64,000 nucleotides of DNA, taken from the NCBI RefSeq assembly GCF_021278985.1, contig NZ_CP082833.1, positions 248,001 through 312,000 of the forward strand, given 5' to 3'. This stretch comes from Citrobacter rodentium NBRC 105723 = DSM 16636. Its GTDB lineage: Bacteria; Pseudomonadota; Gammaproteobacteria; Enterobacterales; Enterobacteriaceae. Below, in pieces: positions 54,407-64,000 of this stretch. Position 1 is the stretch's first letter. Each line of letters starts with the position of its first letter. The translations under genes were made by a program, and so were the position numbers. The notes under the pieces were generated by a model that did no database searches, was not told the origin of the DNA, and saw only the letters and a list, made by a program, of their open reading frames with translations.

Positions 54407-55125
54407 ATCATTGTAAAACACGTAACCGAACTTAAGGATCAAAGGTTCGGCGAAACCACGAGAAACCTCCTGAGGCTCAGGAGTGCCCTTGTTCAGAATT
54501 CACAAAGCGGTTAACCGGCCCTGGAGTCCTGAGAAGCGCCGAGATGGGTATAACATCGGCAGGTGTGCAAAACAGAGATGCAGAGTGCGGGGGACATATA
54601 CGCACCAGAACGGTACGACAGATTCGGCAAAAAACAACGGTTCATTATCTCGTATCACCTCCACGGCCGCCCCGCAGGACAAACCCTAAGCCAAAGCAGT
54701 AGTTTTAACCCGGCTGGAAGTGGCGACACGAAGAAAACGCCGTGTGCTTTTTGTCTATCCGGATTCCTTCCAGGCTGCAGAAAAGCGACTGCAAAAATGC
54801 AACCTGAAGCAGGACGGATAATAAGCCGCGCGCCGCGTTTTATACCGACAACGTGGTGAAAAAGCAAAACATAAATGCGCAGATTGCCATCGTTATCGGT
54901 AAAAATTTTTCCCTGCGTTTGCAACTCAATGCGAGCTGTTTCAAAAAAAGCTGGAAATCGGGTGAAGAAGTGACCTAAAATAGCCATCCAGATGTTAATC
55001 CATCCATACTGATTAACACTCAGACTGCCAGTGTCACTAACCTGCAAGCCCTGGTGGAATCCACTGCCCCGGCTATACCACGCAACAGTTTGAGCTAACC
55101 AAATTCTCCTTAGGTGAAATAAAAC
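54407..55125. other. Intergenic region between yqgB/speA and metK
   Basis: The 719 bases hold the speA and metK promoters and met boxes. Several ORFs exist on both strands, but none has a start, family likeness or codon pattern I can support; E. coli annotations place the poorly conserved yqgC and yqgD here. I leave it without genes. Confidence 0.55.
54982..55013 (+). promoter_or_regulatory. MetJ operator (tandem met boxes) upstream of metK
   Basis: Four consecutive 8-mers, AGCCATCC-AGATGTTA-ATCCATCC-ATACTGAT, resemble the met box AGACGTCT in tandem. The site lies about 110 bases before metK, which MetJ represses with S-adenosylmethionine. Confidence 0.62.
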
Positions 55126-56280
<1,155 letters not shown>

Positions 56281-56293
56281 TCGCCATAACGAC

Positions 56294-56365
56294 ATGCCGG
56301 ATAACCTCTTATCCGGCCTGTTGGTAGCCATTCCAGAGCCGGGCACGCATAGCGCTGTCCGGCTT
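56294..56365. repeat. REP-like hairpins downstream of metK
   Basis: A compact palindrome, GCCGGATAACCTCTTATCCGGC, is followed by GCCGGGCACGC...GCTGTCCGGC and a T run; the second may be the metK terminator. Confidence 0.7.
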
Positions 56366-56603
56366 TTTTCCCCCTCACCTTTCTTCTTTGACTACACTTT
56401 GATCGAACCATGAAACTTCAATGAAAGCGATTACATTCGCTTTTGCGCAGTTCTGCCAAGCATCTTTTTCCCGCTACCATGCCGCCTGAAGAGTTGTTAC
56501 ATAATTTTTCAGCTTTGTCTTAAATCCAGGCAAACGATCCCGTACTAATGTTGATAAAAGTTTTTATTTTCAGTTCGTTAAAACATTAATGGTATGAATG
56601 TTA

Positions 56604-56619
56604 GTGTAACCGATTACAC
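56604..56619 (+). promoter_or_regulatory. GalR/GalS operator for galP
   Basis: GTGTAACCGATTACAC is a full match to the 16-bp gal operator consensus GTGNAANCGNTTNCAC. It lies 85 bases before the galP start. Confidence 0.9.
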
Positions 56620-56622
56620 CAA

Positions 56623-56638
56623 CGTGACAATAATCACA
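56623..56638 (+). promoter_or_regulatory. CRP-like site before galP
   Basis: CGTGA-CAATAA-TCACA differs by one base from the TGTGA-N6-TCACA core and lies directly beside the gal operator, as expected for a catabolite-controlled sugar transporter. Confidence 0.65.
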
Positions 56639-56703
56639 TATTTTTACGGAACACTGACCTACCCTTACCATCATCAAAATTGATAACCCAACCGGAGGGC
56701 ATA

Positions 56704-58098
56704 ATGCCTGACAATAAAAAACAGGGGCGTTCAAATAAGGCCATGACATTTTTTGTCTGCTTCCTTGCAGCCCTGGCAGGATTACTTTTTGGCCTGGATA
56801 TCGGCGTTATTGCCGGCGCTTTACCGTTTATTACCGATGAGTTCCAGATTTCCGCGCACACTCAGGAGTGGGTGGTCAGCTCGATGATGTTCGGCGCAGC
56901 GGTCGGTGCCGTTGGCAGCGGCTGGCTCTCCTTTAAGCTCGGGCGTAAGAAAAGCCTGATGATCGGCGCCATCCTGTTCGTTGCCGGTTCGCTGTTCTCC
57001 GCCGCGGCGCCTAACGTTGAAGTGCTGATCCTCTCCCGCGTGCTGCTGGGTCTGGCAGTCGGCGTCGCCTCGTATACCGCGCCGCTGTATCTCTCTGAAA
57101 TCGCGCCGGAGAAAATCCGCGGCAGCATGATTTCCATGTATCAGCTGATGATCACCATCGGTATCCTCGGCGCTTATCTTTCTGATACCGCCTTCAGCTA
57201 CAGCGGCGCATGGCGCTGGATGCTGGGCGTGATCATCATTCCGGCGATTCTGCTACTGATCGGCGTCTTCTTCCTGCCGGACAGCCCGCGCTGGTTTGCC
57301 GCGAAACGCCGCTTCCATGACGCCGAGCGCGTACTGCTGCGCCTGCGCGACACCAGCGCCGAAGCGAAGCGTGAACTGGACGAAATTCGCGAAAGCCTGC
57401 AGGTAAAACAGAGCGGCTGGGCGCTGTTTAAAGAGAACAGCAACTTCCGCCGCGCGGTTTTCCTTGGCGTGCTGTTGCAGGTGATGCAGCAGTTCACCGG
57501 GATGAACGTCATCATGTATTACGCGCCGAAAATCTTTGAGCTGGCGGGTTACAGCAACACCACCGAGCAGATGTGGGGTACGGTAATCGTCGGTCTGACT
57601 AACGTGCTGGCGACCTTTATCGCCATCGGCCTAGTTGACCGCTGGGGCCGTAAGCCGACGCTGACGCTGGGCTTCCTGGTCATGGCCGCCGGGATGGGAA
57701 TTCTGGGTACGATGATGCACATCGGCATTCACTCACCGTCCGCGCAGTACTTCGCGATTGCCATGCTGCTGATGTTTATTATCGGCTTCGCGATGAGCGC
57801 CGGTCCGCTGATTTGGGTGCTGTGCTCTGAAATCCAGCCGTTGAAAGGTCGTGACTTCGGGATCACCTGCTCTACCGCCACGAACTGGATCGCCAATATG
57901 ATCGTCGGCGCAACGTTCCTGACCATGCTCAACAACCTGGGCAACGCCAACACCTTCTGGGTTTACTCAGGTCTGAACGTGCTGTTTATCCTGCTGACGC
58001 TGTGGCTGGTGCCGGAAACCAAACACGTCTCGCTGGAACACATTGAACGTAATCTGATGAAAGGACGTAAGCTGCGCGACATCGGCGCGCACGATTAA
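56704..58098 (+). CDS. galP: Galactose:proton symporter GalP
   Basis: GalP is a 12-helix sugar porter of the MFS that brings in galactose and glucose with protons. The start MPDNKKQGRSNKAM gives 464 aa, as in E. coli; an ATG eight codons upstream overlaps the ribosome site GGAGGG. Sugar-porter motifs are present: GRKKSLMIG, PDSPRWFAAKRR, QQFTGMNVIMYY and VPETKHVSLE. Confidence 0.97.
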   Translation: MPDNKKQGRSNKAMTFFVCFLAALAGLLFGLDIGVIAGALPFITDEFQISAHTQEWVVSSMMFGAAVGAVGSGWLSFKLGRKKSLMIGAILFVAGSLFSAAAPNVEVLILSRVLLGLAVGVASYTAPLYLSEIAPEKIRGSMISMYQLMITIGILGAYLSDTAFSYSGAWRWMLGVIIIPAILLLIGVFFLPDSPRWFAAKRRFHDAERVLLRLRDTSAEAKRELDEIRESLQVKQSGWALFKENSNFRRAVFLGVLLQVMQQFTGMNVIMYYAPKIFELAGYSNTTEQMWGTVIVGLTNVLATFIAIGLVDRWGRKPTLTLGFLVMAAGMGILGTMMHIGIHSPSAQYFAIAMLLMFIIGFAMSAGPLIWVLCSEIQPLKGRDFGITCSTATNWIANMIVGATFLTMLNNLGNANTFWVYSGLNVLFILLTLWLVPETKHVSLEHIERNLMKGRKLRDIGAHD

Positions 58099-58108
58099 TC
58101 CTCACTTC

Positions 58109-58132
58109 GCGTCCTCTCCCATGAGAGGACGC
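58109..58132. terminator. galP terminator
   Basis: A perfect 10-bp stem, GCGTCCTCTC / GAGAGGACGC with a CCAT loop, lies 11 bases after the galP stop, followed by a short pyrimidine run. It is placed to serve the convergent hiuH gene too. Confidence 0.8.
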
Positions 58133-58149
58133 CTGTTTCTCACCGACGT

Positions 58150-58560
58150 TTAGCTCCCCCGATAGGTCGAATAACCATACTGGCTCAGCAGTAAGGGAAC
58201 GTGGTAGTGCTCCTGGGTGTTACCGATATGAAATTCGACGGGCACTTCCGGGAAGAAGGTCGCCTGTTTTTTGCTATCGAAATAGGGTTTGGTTTTAAAC
58301 GTTACCCGGTAGTCGCCGGGCTTCGCCGCCTGCTCAGGCCATAGCGCTTTAATTCTGCCATCGTTATCGGTACGACCGCTGTTTAGCTGCTGCCATCCGC
58401 TGTCGCTCTTTTGCTCAAGCACGACCCCGACGTTAGCGGCCGGTTTCCCGGTTTGTTGATCGAGAATATGCACGCTGAGGATATTGCCGGCCGCCGCCAT
58501 AACCATTGTCGGCGCCGCAAGCGCGCTTACCAGCGCGGCGGTGAGAATCATCTTTTTCAT
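58150..58560 (-). CDS. hiuH: Periplasmic 5-hydroxyisourate hydrolase (transthyretin-like)
   Basis: HiuH hydrolyses 5-hydroxyisourate, the first product of urate oxidation. The 136-aa product (start MKKMILTAAL) has a signal peptide cleaved near VMAAAG, so it is periplasmic, and ends in the family tetrapeptide YRGS. Other motifs are LSVHILDQQTGKPA and EHYHVPLLLSQYGYSTY. It is divergent from hprR, as in E. coli, where the group lies elsewhere next to msrPQ. Confidence 0.93.
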   Translation of the reverse strand: MKKMILTAALVSALAAPTMVMAAAGNILSVHILDQQTGKPAANVGVVLEQKSDSGWQQLNSGRTDNDGRIKALWPEQAAKPGDYRVTFKTKPYFDSKKQATFFPEVPVEFHIGNTQEHYHVPLLLSQYGYSTYRGS

Positions 58561-58627
58561 TTGTCGCTCCATGTTCAGTTGTCCGGAATAAAGATATCTG
58601 AACCGCGCCGCGACAGCCTGACATGCG

Positions 58628-58645
58628 CATTACATTTTCGTCATC
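58628..58645. promoter_or_regulatory. Possible HprR box in the hiuH-hprR intergenic region
   Basis: CATTACATTTTCGTCATC has one full half-site (CATTAC) and one degenerate half-site compared with the E. coli HprR/CusR box CATTACAAAATTGTAATG. It lies between the divergent hiuH and hprR genes, where E. coli has the site. Confidence 0.5.
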
Positions 58646-58694
58646 ATTGACGATACTTTTTCCGCTGAACCACCGCATATGCCATAGTGATGCC

Positions 58695-59375
58695 ATGAAG
58701 ATTTTACTGATTGAAGACAACCAAAAAACCCGCGACTGGGTAAGTCAGGGGCTGAGCGAAGCTGGCTACGTCGTGGACCAGGCGAGCGACGGCAAAGAGG
58801 GATTGCGCTTCGCGTTACAGGAATCTTACGCGTTAATCATCCTGGATATTATGCTGCCGGGGCTCGACGGCTGGCAGGTGCTTAAGGCGCTCAGAACGGC
58901 AAACCAGACGCCGGTGATTTGCCTTACTGCCCGCGACGCGGTCGAAGACCGGGTAAAAGGGCTGGAGTCCAGCGCCAATGATTATCTGGTTAAACCCTTC
59001 TCTTTCGCCGAGCTGCTGGCGCGGGTACGCGCGCAGTTGAGAAATCATTCGCCTCATCATACCTATCTGAAAATCAGCGGACTGGAGATGGATTCCGTCA
59101 GGCAAAGCGTCAGCAGAGACGGAAAAGCCATTGTATTAACCCGCAAAGAGTTTCTTCTGCTGTGGCTGCTGGCGTCCAGAGCCGGAGAAATTATCCCGAG
59201 GACCGTAATCGCCAGCGAAGTGTGGGGCATTAATTTTGACAGCGAGACCAATACGGTTGATGTCGCCATACGTCGGCTACGGTCGAAAGTGGACGATCCC
59301 TTCGACGTTAAGCTCATCGGCACCGTCAGGGGAATGGGCTACCGGTTCCGGGCGGATGAACATCATGAAGCCTGA
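58695..59375 (+). CDS. hprR: Response regulator HprR (YedW)
   Basis: HprR is an OmpR-type regulator that responds to hydrogen peroxide/hypochlorite through HprS in E. coli. The start MKILLIEDNQKTRDW gives 226 aa (E. coli 223); the 24 codons upstream of it in the same frame are promoter sequence. The receiver has phosphoacceptor Asp in IILDIMLPGLDG and Lys in LVKPFSF. The winged helix ends RGMGYRFRADEHHEA. Strong conservation with YedW (ASRAGEIIPRTVIASE) supports orthology over CusR. Confidence 0.9.
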   Translation: MKILLIEDNQKTRDWVSQGLSEAGYVVDQASDGKEGLRFALQESYALIILDIMLPGLDGWQVLKALRTANQTPVICLTARDAVEDRVKGLESSANDYLVKPFSFAELLARVRAQLRNHSPHHTYLKISGLEMDSVRQSVSRDGKAIVLTRKEFLLLWLLASRAGEIIPRTVIASEVWGINFDSETNTVDVAIRRLRSKVDDPFDVKLIGTVRGMGYRFRADEHHEA

Positions 59376-60717
59376 TTCCATGACGTTACGTCTGACCCTG
59401 CTGTTCGTTCTGGTGCTGACGCTCGCCTGCTCCGGCGTGAGCTGGACCTTATATCGCGCGCTGAGCCAGGAGCTAACCTGGCGGGATGACATCATGCTGA
59501 TTAACCGGGCGGAACAAATTCGCCAGCTGTTACGCGACGGCGCGAAAGCGGAAAATCTTCCCCTCTACTTTAACCGGATGATGGATACCCGCCAGGATAT
59601 TCTGCTTATCCACTCCCCCGCCGCCAGCCATATTGTGGTCAACCATACGGGCGTACAGTCCGCTCTTCTCGATGCCCTTCCCGCACAGACGACGCCCACT
59701 CTGCAAAGCATCGCCAAACGCGACGTTGCGGGAACGCCGCTCGCCGCGGTACGCATTACGGCCAACAGCGACGCTCAGCCGGTCACTATTACCGTCGCCA
59801 GGCTGGCCACGGAACGCAGGCTGATGCTTGAGCAGTACCGCAATAACAGCATCCTGATCAGCGCCATCGCGATCCTGCTCTGTTCGGCGCTGAGCCCTTT
59901 TTTAATCAGAAAGGGGCTGAAGGCGATAAAAACCCTCAGCCGCGTTACGGCCAGCATCGACAGCCGCGGTCTTAGCCAGCCGCTGGATGAAAATGCGCTT
60001 CCCGTGGAGCTAAAGCCGCTGGGCAGCGCATTAAACGTGATGCGCCAGAAACTGGCCGATGATTTTACCCGCCTGAACCAGTTTGCTGACGATCTGGCCC
60101 ACGAGCTACGCACGCCGGTCAATATCCTGCTGGGCCATAACCAGGTGGCGTTAAGCAAAGCGCGCACGACGGAAGAGTATCAACAGACGCTGGCAAACAA
60201 TATTGAAGAACTTGAGGGGCTGTCGCGCTTAACGGAAAACATCCTGTTTCTCGCCCGCGCCGAACACCACAACATTCTGCTCAAAAAAGAGGCTATCCCC
60301 TTTGCCGAACCGATAGCTGACCTGACCGATTTTCTGGAATATGCCGCGGAGGAAAAAGATATCGCCTTTCGCGTCGCGGGTGAGGCCGTCATTCAGGCCG
60401 ACCGGGTTTTGCTGCAACGGGTGTTGTTAAATCTGCTCACGAATGCGATCCGCTATTCACCGGAGCAGGCGGTTATTACCATCAACGCCGCCCGCAGCGG
60501 CAACGAGACGATAGTTGAAATCGCTAACCCCGGTACGGAAGCGGAGAACGCCGATAAGCTGTTCAACCGCTTCTGGCGAGGCGATAACGCCCGGCATTCA
60601 TCGGGTTATGGGCTGGGATTATCAATGGTGAAAGCCATTATGACGTTACACTCAGGCGCGGTGAGCTATCGCTTCGCTGATGGCCAACACATTTTCACCC
60701 TTCGCTTTCCGGCCTGA
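59365..60717 (+). CDS. hprS: Sensor histidine kinase HprS (YedV)
   Basis: The 450-aa inner-membrane kinase has two membrane segments (about 8-28 and 160-180) around a periplasmic sensor, with a HAMP region after. The H box is FADDLAHELRTPVNILLG (His about 248), the N box NLLTNAIRYSP, and the G box GYGLGLSMVKAI. NRMMDTRQDILLIH in the sensor matches E. coli HprS. It overlaps hprR by 11 bases, indicating coupled translation. Confidence 0.9.
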   Translation: MKPDSMTLRLTLLFVLVLTLACSGVSWTLYRALSQELTWRDDIMLINRAEQIRQLLRDGAKAENLPLYFNRMMDTRQDILLIHSPAASHIVVNHTGVQSALLDALPAQTTPTLQSIAKRDVAGTPLAAVRITANSDAQPVTITVARLATERRLMLEQYRNNSILISAIAILLCSALSPFLIRKGLKAIKTLSRVTASIDSRGLSQPLDENALPVELKPLGSALNVMRQKLADDFTRLNQFADDLAHELRTPVNILLGHNQVALSKARTTEEYQQTLANNIEELEGLSRLTENILFLARAEHHNILLKKEAIPFAEPIADLTDFLEYAAEEKDIAFRVAGEAVIQADRVLLQRVLLNLLTNAIRYSPEQAVITINAARSGNETIVEIANPGTEAENADKLFNRFWRGDNARHSSGYGLGLSMVKAIMTLHSGAVSYRFADGQHIFTLRFPA

Positions 60718-60761
60718 GTGCGGGTTGCGGTCGCCTTTGTTACCCTTTATGCTCTGCCGTT

Positions 60762-61262
60762 ATGAAAACCGCCCGTCTCCCCATCGCCGTCCAGCAAGCC
60801 GTTATGCGCAGCCTGCGGGAAAATCTCGCTCAGGCTAACCTGAAGCTGGCGCGCAGCTATCCCGAACCGAAACTGGTCTATCAGCAGCGCGGCACCTCTG
60901 CCGGTACCGCCTGGCTGGACAGCTATGAAATTCGCCTCAACCCGGTGCTGCTGATGGAGAACACGGAGGCGTTTATCCGCGAAGTGGTGCCGCATGAACT
61001 GGCGCATTTGCTGGTGTGGAAGCACTTCGGGCGTAAAGCGCCGCACGGTAAAGAGTGGAAGTGGATGATGGAGAGCGTGCTTGGCGTTCCCGCCCGCCGG
61101 ACGCACCAGTTCGCGCTACAGTCGGTGCGCCGTAACACTTTTCCCTATCGCTGCCGGTGCCAGGATCATCAACTGACCGTCCGTCGCCATAACCGGGTGT
61201 TGCGCGGCGAAGCAACCTACCGCTGCGTCCACTGCGGCGAACCGTTAGTGCCGATTAAATAA
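60762..61262 (+). CDS. sprT: SprT family zinc metalloprotein
   Basis: SprT is a small cytoplasmic protein with a metalloprotease-type motif, here VVPHELAHLLVW (HELAH, about 69-73), and a C-terminal zinc ribbon formed by YRCRCQDH and YRCVHCGE. The 166-aa product is one residue longer than E. coli. It is related to the Spartan/SprT domain, but its own substrate is not known. In E. coli it directly follows galP; here hiuH-hprRS has come between. Confidence 0.93.
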   Translation: MKTARLPIAVQQAVMRSLRENLAQANLKLARSYPEPKLVYQQRGTSAGTAWLDSYEIRLNPVLLMENTEAFIREVVPHELAHLLVWKHFGRKAPHGKEWKWMMESVLGVPARRTHQFALQSVRRNTFPYRCRCQDHQLTVRRHNRVLRGEATYRCVHCGEPLVPIK

Positions 61263-61353
61263 CCAGAACGATCAGGAACTTTCCCGATCGGCCTCATTGC
61301 ATCCCTGGTCATCTTTCGTTACTTTGCGGGCTCGTTTTAATACGGAGTTCGTG

Positions 61354-62061
61354 ATGTACCGTAATTTGTGTTTTGCCGCTGGATTGCTGACAGCGGTGTT
61401 TTCAGGCCACGCGCTGGCCGCTGGCATTAACAGTTTCTCCCAGGCGAAAGCCGCCGGCGTGAAGGTAAACGCCGATGTGCCCGGCGACTTCTACTGCGGC
61501 TGTAAGATCAACTGGCAGGGGAAAAAAGGCGTCGTCGATCTCGCCTCCTGCGGCTATAAGGTGCGTAAAAACGAAAACCGCGCCAGCCGGATCGAATGGG
61601 AACATGTGGTTCCGGCATGGCAGTTTGGTCACCAGCGCCAGTGCTGGCAGGACGGCGGGCGTAAAAACTGCGCCAAAGATCCGGTCTATCGCAAGATGGA
61701 AAGCGATATGCATAACCTGCAACCCGCCGTTGGCGAAGTGAACGGCGATCGCGGCAACTTCATGTACAGCCAGTGGAACGGCGGCGAAGGCCAGTACGGA
61801 CAGTGCGCCATGAAGGTCGATTTCAAAGAGAAGCTCGCCGAGCCGCCCATCCGCGCCCGCGGCGCCATCGCGCGGACCTACTTTTACATGCGCGACCAGT
61901 ACCATCTGACTCTTTCCCGTCAGCAAACGCAGCTTTTCAACGCCTGGAATAAGATGTATCCGGTCAGCGACTGGGAGTGCGAGCGCGATGAACGCATCGC
62001 GAAGGTGCAGGGAAACCACAATCCTTACGTGCAACGCGCTTGCCAGGCGCAAAAGAGCTAA
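61354..62061 (+). CDS. endA: Periplasmic DNA-specific endonuclease I
   Basis: EndA is a periplasmic nuclease that cuts double-stranded DNA nonspecifically. The start MYRNLCFAAGLL gives 235 aa, as in E. coli, with a signal peptide ending HALAAG. The endonuclease-I motif RIEWEHVVPAWQFG (about 80) holds the catalytic His, and SDMHNLQPAVGEVNGDRGN binds the metal. Several cysteines suggest periplasmic disulfides. Confidence 0.96.
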   Translation: MYRNLCFAAGLLTAVFSGHALAAGINSFSQAKAAGVKVNADVPGDFYCGCKINWQGKKGVVDLASCGYKVRKNENRASRIEWEHVVPAWQFGHQRQCWQDGGRKNCAKDPVYRKMESDMHNLQPAVGEVNGDRGNFMYSQWNGGEGQYGQCAMKVDFKEKLAEPPIRARGAIARTYFYMRDQYHLTLSRQQTQLFNAWNKMYPVSDWECERDERIAKVQGNHNPYVQRACQAQKS

Positions 62062-62090
62062 CCTACACTAGCGGGATTCATTTTTAATCT

Positions 62091-62113
62091 CCCCACGCCC
62101 ACGGGACGTGGGG
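62091..62113 (+). terminator. Stem-loop between endA and rsmE
   Basis: CCCCACG / CGTGGGG pair around a nine-base loop, 30 bases after the endA stop. There is no strong T run, so it may be a terminator or an mRNA-stability hairpin. Confidence 0.55.
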
Positions 62114-62134
62114 CCATGACGCGGATTTTTAACT

Positions 62135-62866
62135 ATGCGCACCCCCCGCATTTATCACCCTGAGCCTGTTACCCCCGGCACGCAAATTTCGCTGTGCGAA
62201 GATGCCGCCAACCACACCGGACGCGTACTGCGGATGGGACCGGGCCAGCCGCTGCAACTGTTCGACGGCAGCAATCAGGTTTTTGACGCCGAGATCGTCC
62301 TCGCCAGTAAGAAAAGCGTGGAGGTCAAAGTCCTGCGTGGAGAAATTGACGATCGTGAGTCCCCGCTGCATATCCACCTCGGCCAGGTGATGTCGCGCGG
62401 TGAAAAAATGGAATTCACCATCCAGAAATCGATCGAGCTCGGGGTAAGCCTCATTACGCCACTGTTTTCTGAGCGCTGCGGCGTTAAACTGGACAATGAG
62501 CGTCTGAATAAGAAGCGCCAGCAGTGGCAGAAAATCGCTATTGCCGCCTGCGAACAGTGCGGTCGTAACCGGGTGCCGGAAATCCGCCCGGCGATGGACC
62601 TCGAAGCGTGGTGCGCGGAACAGGACGAAGGGCTGAAGCTGAATCTTCATCCCCGCGCCAGCGACAGCATCAACACGCTGCCGCTGCCGGTTGAACGCGT
62701 GCGTCTGCTGATTGGCCCGGAAGGCGGGCTGTCGGCGGAAGAAATCGCTATGACCGCGCGCTACCAGTTTACTGATATCCTGTTAGGACCTCGCGTTCTG
62801 CGTACTGAGACAACTGCGCTCACCGCCATCACTGCGCTGCAGGTGCGTTTTGGCGATCTGGGCTAA
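62135..62866 (+). CDS. rsmE: 16S rRNA m3U1498 methyltransferase
   Basis: RsmE methylates U1498 of 16S rRNA using SAM. The 243-aa product has an N-terminal PUA-like domain (about 1-70) and a C-terminal SPOUT knot. The knot motifs are LLIGPEGGLSAEEIAMT (about 193) and LGPRVLRTETTALTAI (about 215). It is followed by gshB after 12 bases, as in E. coli. Confidence 0.96.
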   Translation: MRTPRIYHPEPVTPGTQISLCEDAANHTGRVLRMGPGQPLQLFDGSNQVFDAEIVLASKKSVEVKVLRGEIDDRESPLHIHLGQVMSRGEKMEFTIQKSIELGVSLITPLFSERCGVKLDNERLNKKRQQWQKIAIAACEQCGRNRVPEIRPAMDLEAWCAEQDEGLKLNLHPRASDSINTLPLPVERVRLLIGPEGGLSAEEIAMTARYQFTDILLGPRVLRTETTALTAITALQVRFGDLG

Positions 62867-62878
62867 CGGAGAAGAATA

Positions 62879-63826
62879 ATGATCAAGCTCGGCATCGTGA
62901 TGGACCCCATCGCAAGCATCAACATCAAGAAAGACTCCAGCTTCGCTATGCTGCTGGAAGCGCAACGTCGTGGTTACGAACTTCACTATATGGAGATGGC
63001 CGATCTTTATCTGATCAACGGTGAAGCCCGCGCCCGTACGCGCACCCTCAGCGTCGAGCAGAATTACGATAAATGGTACGACTTTACCGGCGAGCAGGAT
63101 CTGGCGCTGGACTCCCTCGACGCGATCCTGATGCGTAAAGATCCGCCGTTTGATACCGAATTTATCTACGCCACCTATATTCTGGAACGCGCCGAAGAGA
63201 AAGGCACGCTGATCGTCAACAAGCCGCAGAGCCTGCGTGACTGCAATGAAAAGCTGTTCACCGCCTGGTTCTCCGACCTGACGCCGGAGACGCTGGTCAC
63301 CCGCAATAAAGCGCAGCTGAAAGCCTTCTGGCAGAAACACAGCGATATCATTCTCAAACCGCTGGACGGTATGGGCGGCGCCTCCATTTTCCGCGTCAAA
63401 GAGGGCGACCCGAACCTCGGCGTGATTGCGGAAACCCTGACCGAACACGGCACCCGCTACTGCATGGCGCAGAATTATTTGCCGGCGATTGTCGATGGCG
63501 ACAAGCGCGTGCTGGTGGTGGATGGCGAGCCGGTGCCCTACTGCCTGGCGCGTATTCCGCAGGGCGGTGAAACCCGCGGTAACCTCGCCGCTGGCGGCCG
63601 CGGCGAACCCCGCCCGTTGACCGACAGCGACTGGGCGATCGCGCGGCGCATTGGACCGACGTTGAAGGCGAAAGGGCTGATTTTTGTCGGTCTGGACATC
63701 ATTGGCGATCGCCTGACCGAGATTAACGTCACCAGTCCGACCTGTATTCGCGAGATTGAGGCGGAATTCCCGATCTCCATTACCGGTATGCTGATGGACG
63801 CGATTGAAGCACGTTTGCAGAAATAA
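62879..63826 (+). CDS. gshB: Glutathione synthetase
   Basis: GshB joins gamma-glutamylcysteine and glycine with ATP to make glutathione. The 315-aa product (E. coli 316) is an ATP-grasp enzyme: GIVMDPIASINIKKDSS at the N-terminus, ILKPLDGMGGASIFRV (about 159) for ATP, and the metal/substrate end LTEINVTSPTCIREIE (about 279). It likely shares a transcript with rsmE. Confidence 0.97.
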   Translation: MIKLGIVMDPIASINIKKDSSFAMLLEAQRRGYELHYMEMADLYLINGEARARTRTLSVEQNYDKWYDFTGEQDLALDSLDAILMRKDPPFDTEFIYATYILERAEEKGTLIVNKPQSLRDCNEKLFTAWFSDLTPETLVTRNKAQLKAFWQKHSDIILKPLDGMGGASIFRVKEGDPNLGVIAETLTEHGTRYCMAQNYLPAIVDGDKRVLVVDGEPVPYCLARIPQGGETRGNLAAGGRGEPRPLTDSDWAIARRIGPTLKAKGLIFVGLDIIGDRLTEINVTSPTCIREIEAEFPISITGMLMDAIEARLQK

Positions 63827-63829
63827 GCC

Positions 63830-63940
63830 GTTTACTGGATGGCGACATCCGATATGCCTCTGCAGGCCTGATAACGCGGCGCCATCAGGCATTAAGACAC
63901 CAGTGCCGGATGGCGACGCAAGCGTCGTATCCGGCTGACA
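63830..63940. repeat. REP/BIME cluster after gshB
   Basis: Degenerate units near 63837 (CTGGATGGCGACATCCG) and 63868 (GGCCTGATAACGCGGCGCC), then a clearer GCCGGATGGCGACGC...GTATCCGGC near 63904-63936. The window ends 60 bases later with no further gene visible. Confidence 0.7.
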
Positions 63941-64000
63941 GTAGTGACATCCTGGTGCTTTCCCCACATACTGGCCCCTGTTGCTTTTTTAAACCAGGAC

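Noticed and set aside
62783..63967. 394-codon frame antisense to gshB
   Set aside because: Shadow of gshB in high-GC DNA; overlaps rsmE and gshB completely.

Overview
The window is a chromosomal segment of an enteric gammaproteobacterium (Enterobacteriaceae). Most proteins match Escherichia coli K-12 counterparts in length and closely in sequence, and REP/BIME and ERIC repeats lie between genes. A Citrobacter-like species is my best guess, made from memory and not from a search.

Layout. (1) 1-18.2 kb is the E. coli 0/100-minute region, read in reverse: yaaA end, thrC-thrB-thrA-thrL, yjtD (frameshifted), yjjY, arcA, creD-creC-creB-creA, rob, gpmB, yjjX, trpR, slt, ettA. (2) At 18.2 kb order jumps, inside REP repeats, to the E. 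coli 66-minute region: yggE, argO, mscS, fbaA, pgk, epd (frameshifted), tktA, loiP, speB, speA, yqgB, metK, galP, sprT, endA, rsmE, gshB. The join fits an inversion roughly symmetric about oriC. (3) Accessory blocks interrupt this backbone. Between mscS and fbaA lies an AllS/AllH/AllG/FdrA/transporter/carbamate kinase module. Between epd and tktA lie a truncated filamentous haemagglutinin-type gene with C-terminal tandem repeats, a 1057-bp IS903-type element, a truncated chaperone-usher fimbrial operon, and an eight-gene carbohydrate catabolic island. Between galP and sprT lie hiuH and the hprR-hprS two-component system.

The most interesting part is the catabolic island at 39.2-47.9 kb. One strand carries pdxA2, a fusion of a glucitol-type PTS EIIB domain to a D-threonate-kinase-like domain, a KdgT-type permease, a free-standing glucitol-type EIIA, an RpiB-type isomerase, transaldolase and a second transketolase. 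A TpiA2-type isomerase is divergent. Together they look like a C4 sugar-acid or tetrose pathway feeding dihydroxyacetone phosphate and/or erythrose 4-phosphate into central metabolism, with a PTS phosphorelay attached that has no recognisable EIIC. The second transketolase gene is almost identical in DNA to resident tktA 8.9 kb away in the same orientation, so the island sits between long direct repeats.

The carbamoyl module (20.9-28.1 kb) encodes the oxamate carbamoyltransferase-type proteins and carbamate kinase of allantoin fermentation, but none of the allantoin-opening enzymes. It would make ATP from a carbamoylated substrate brought in by its own MFS transporter.

Three kinds of gene loss are visible: small indels in short repeats (yjtD, epd), which may also be sequencing errors; an IS903-associated deletion that left the haemagglutinin and the usher as fragments; and the absence of yaaX between thrC and yaaA. 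No tRNA, rRNA or CRISPR array was seen.
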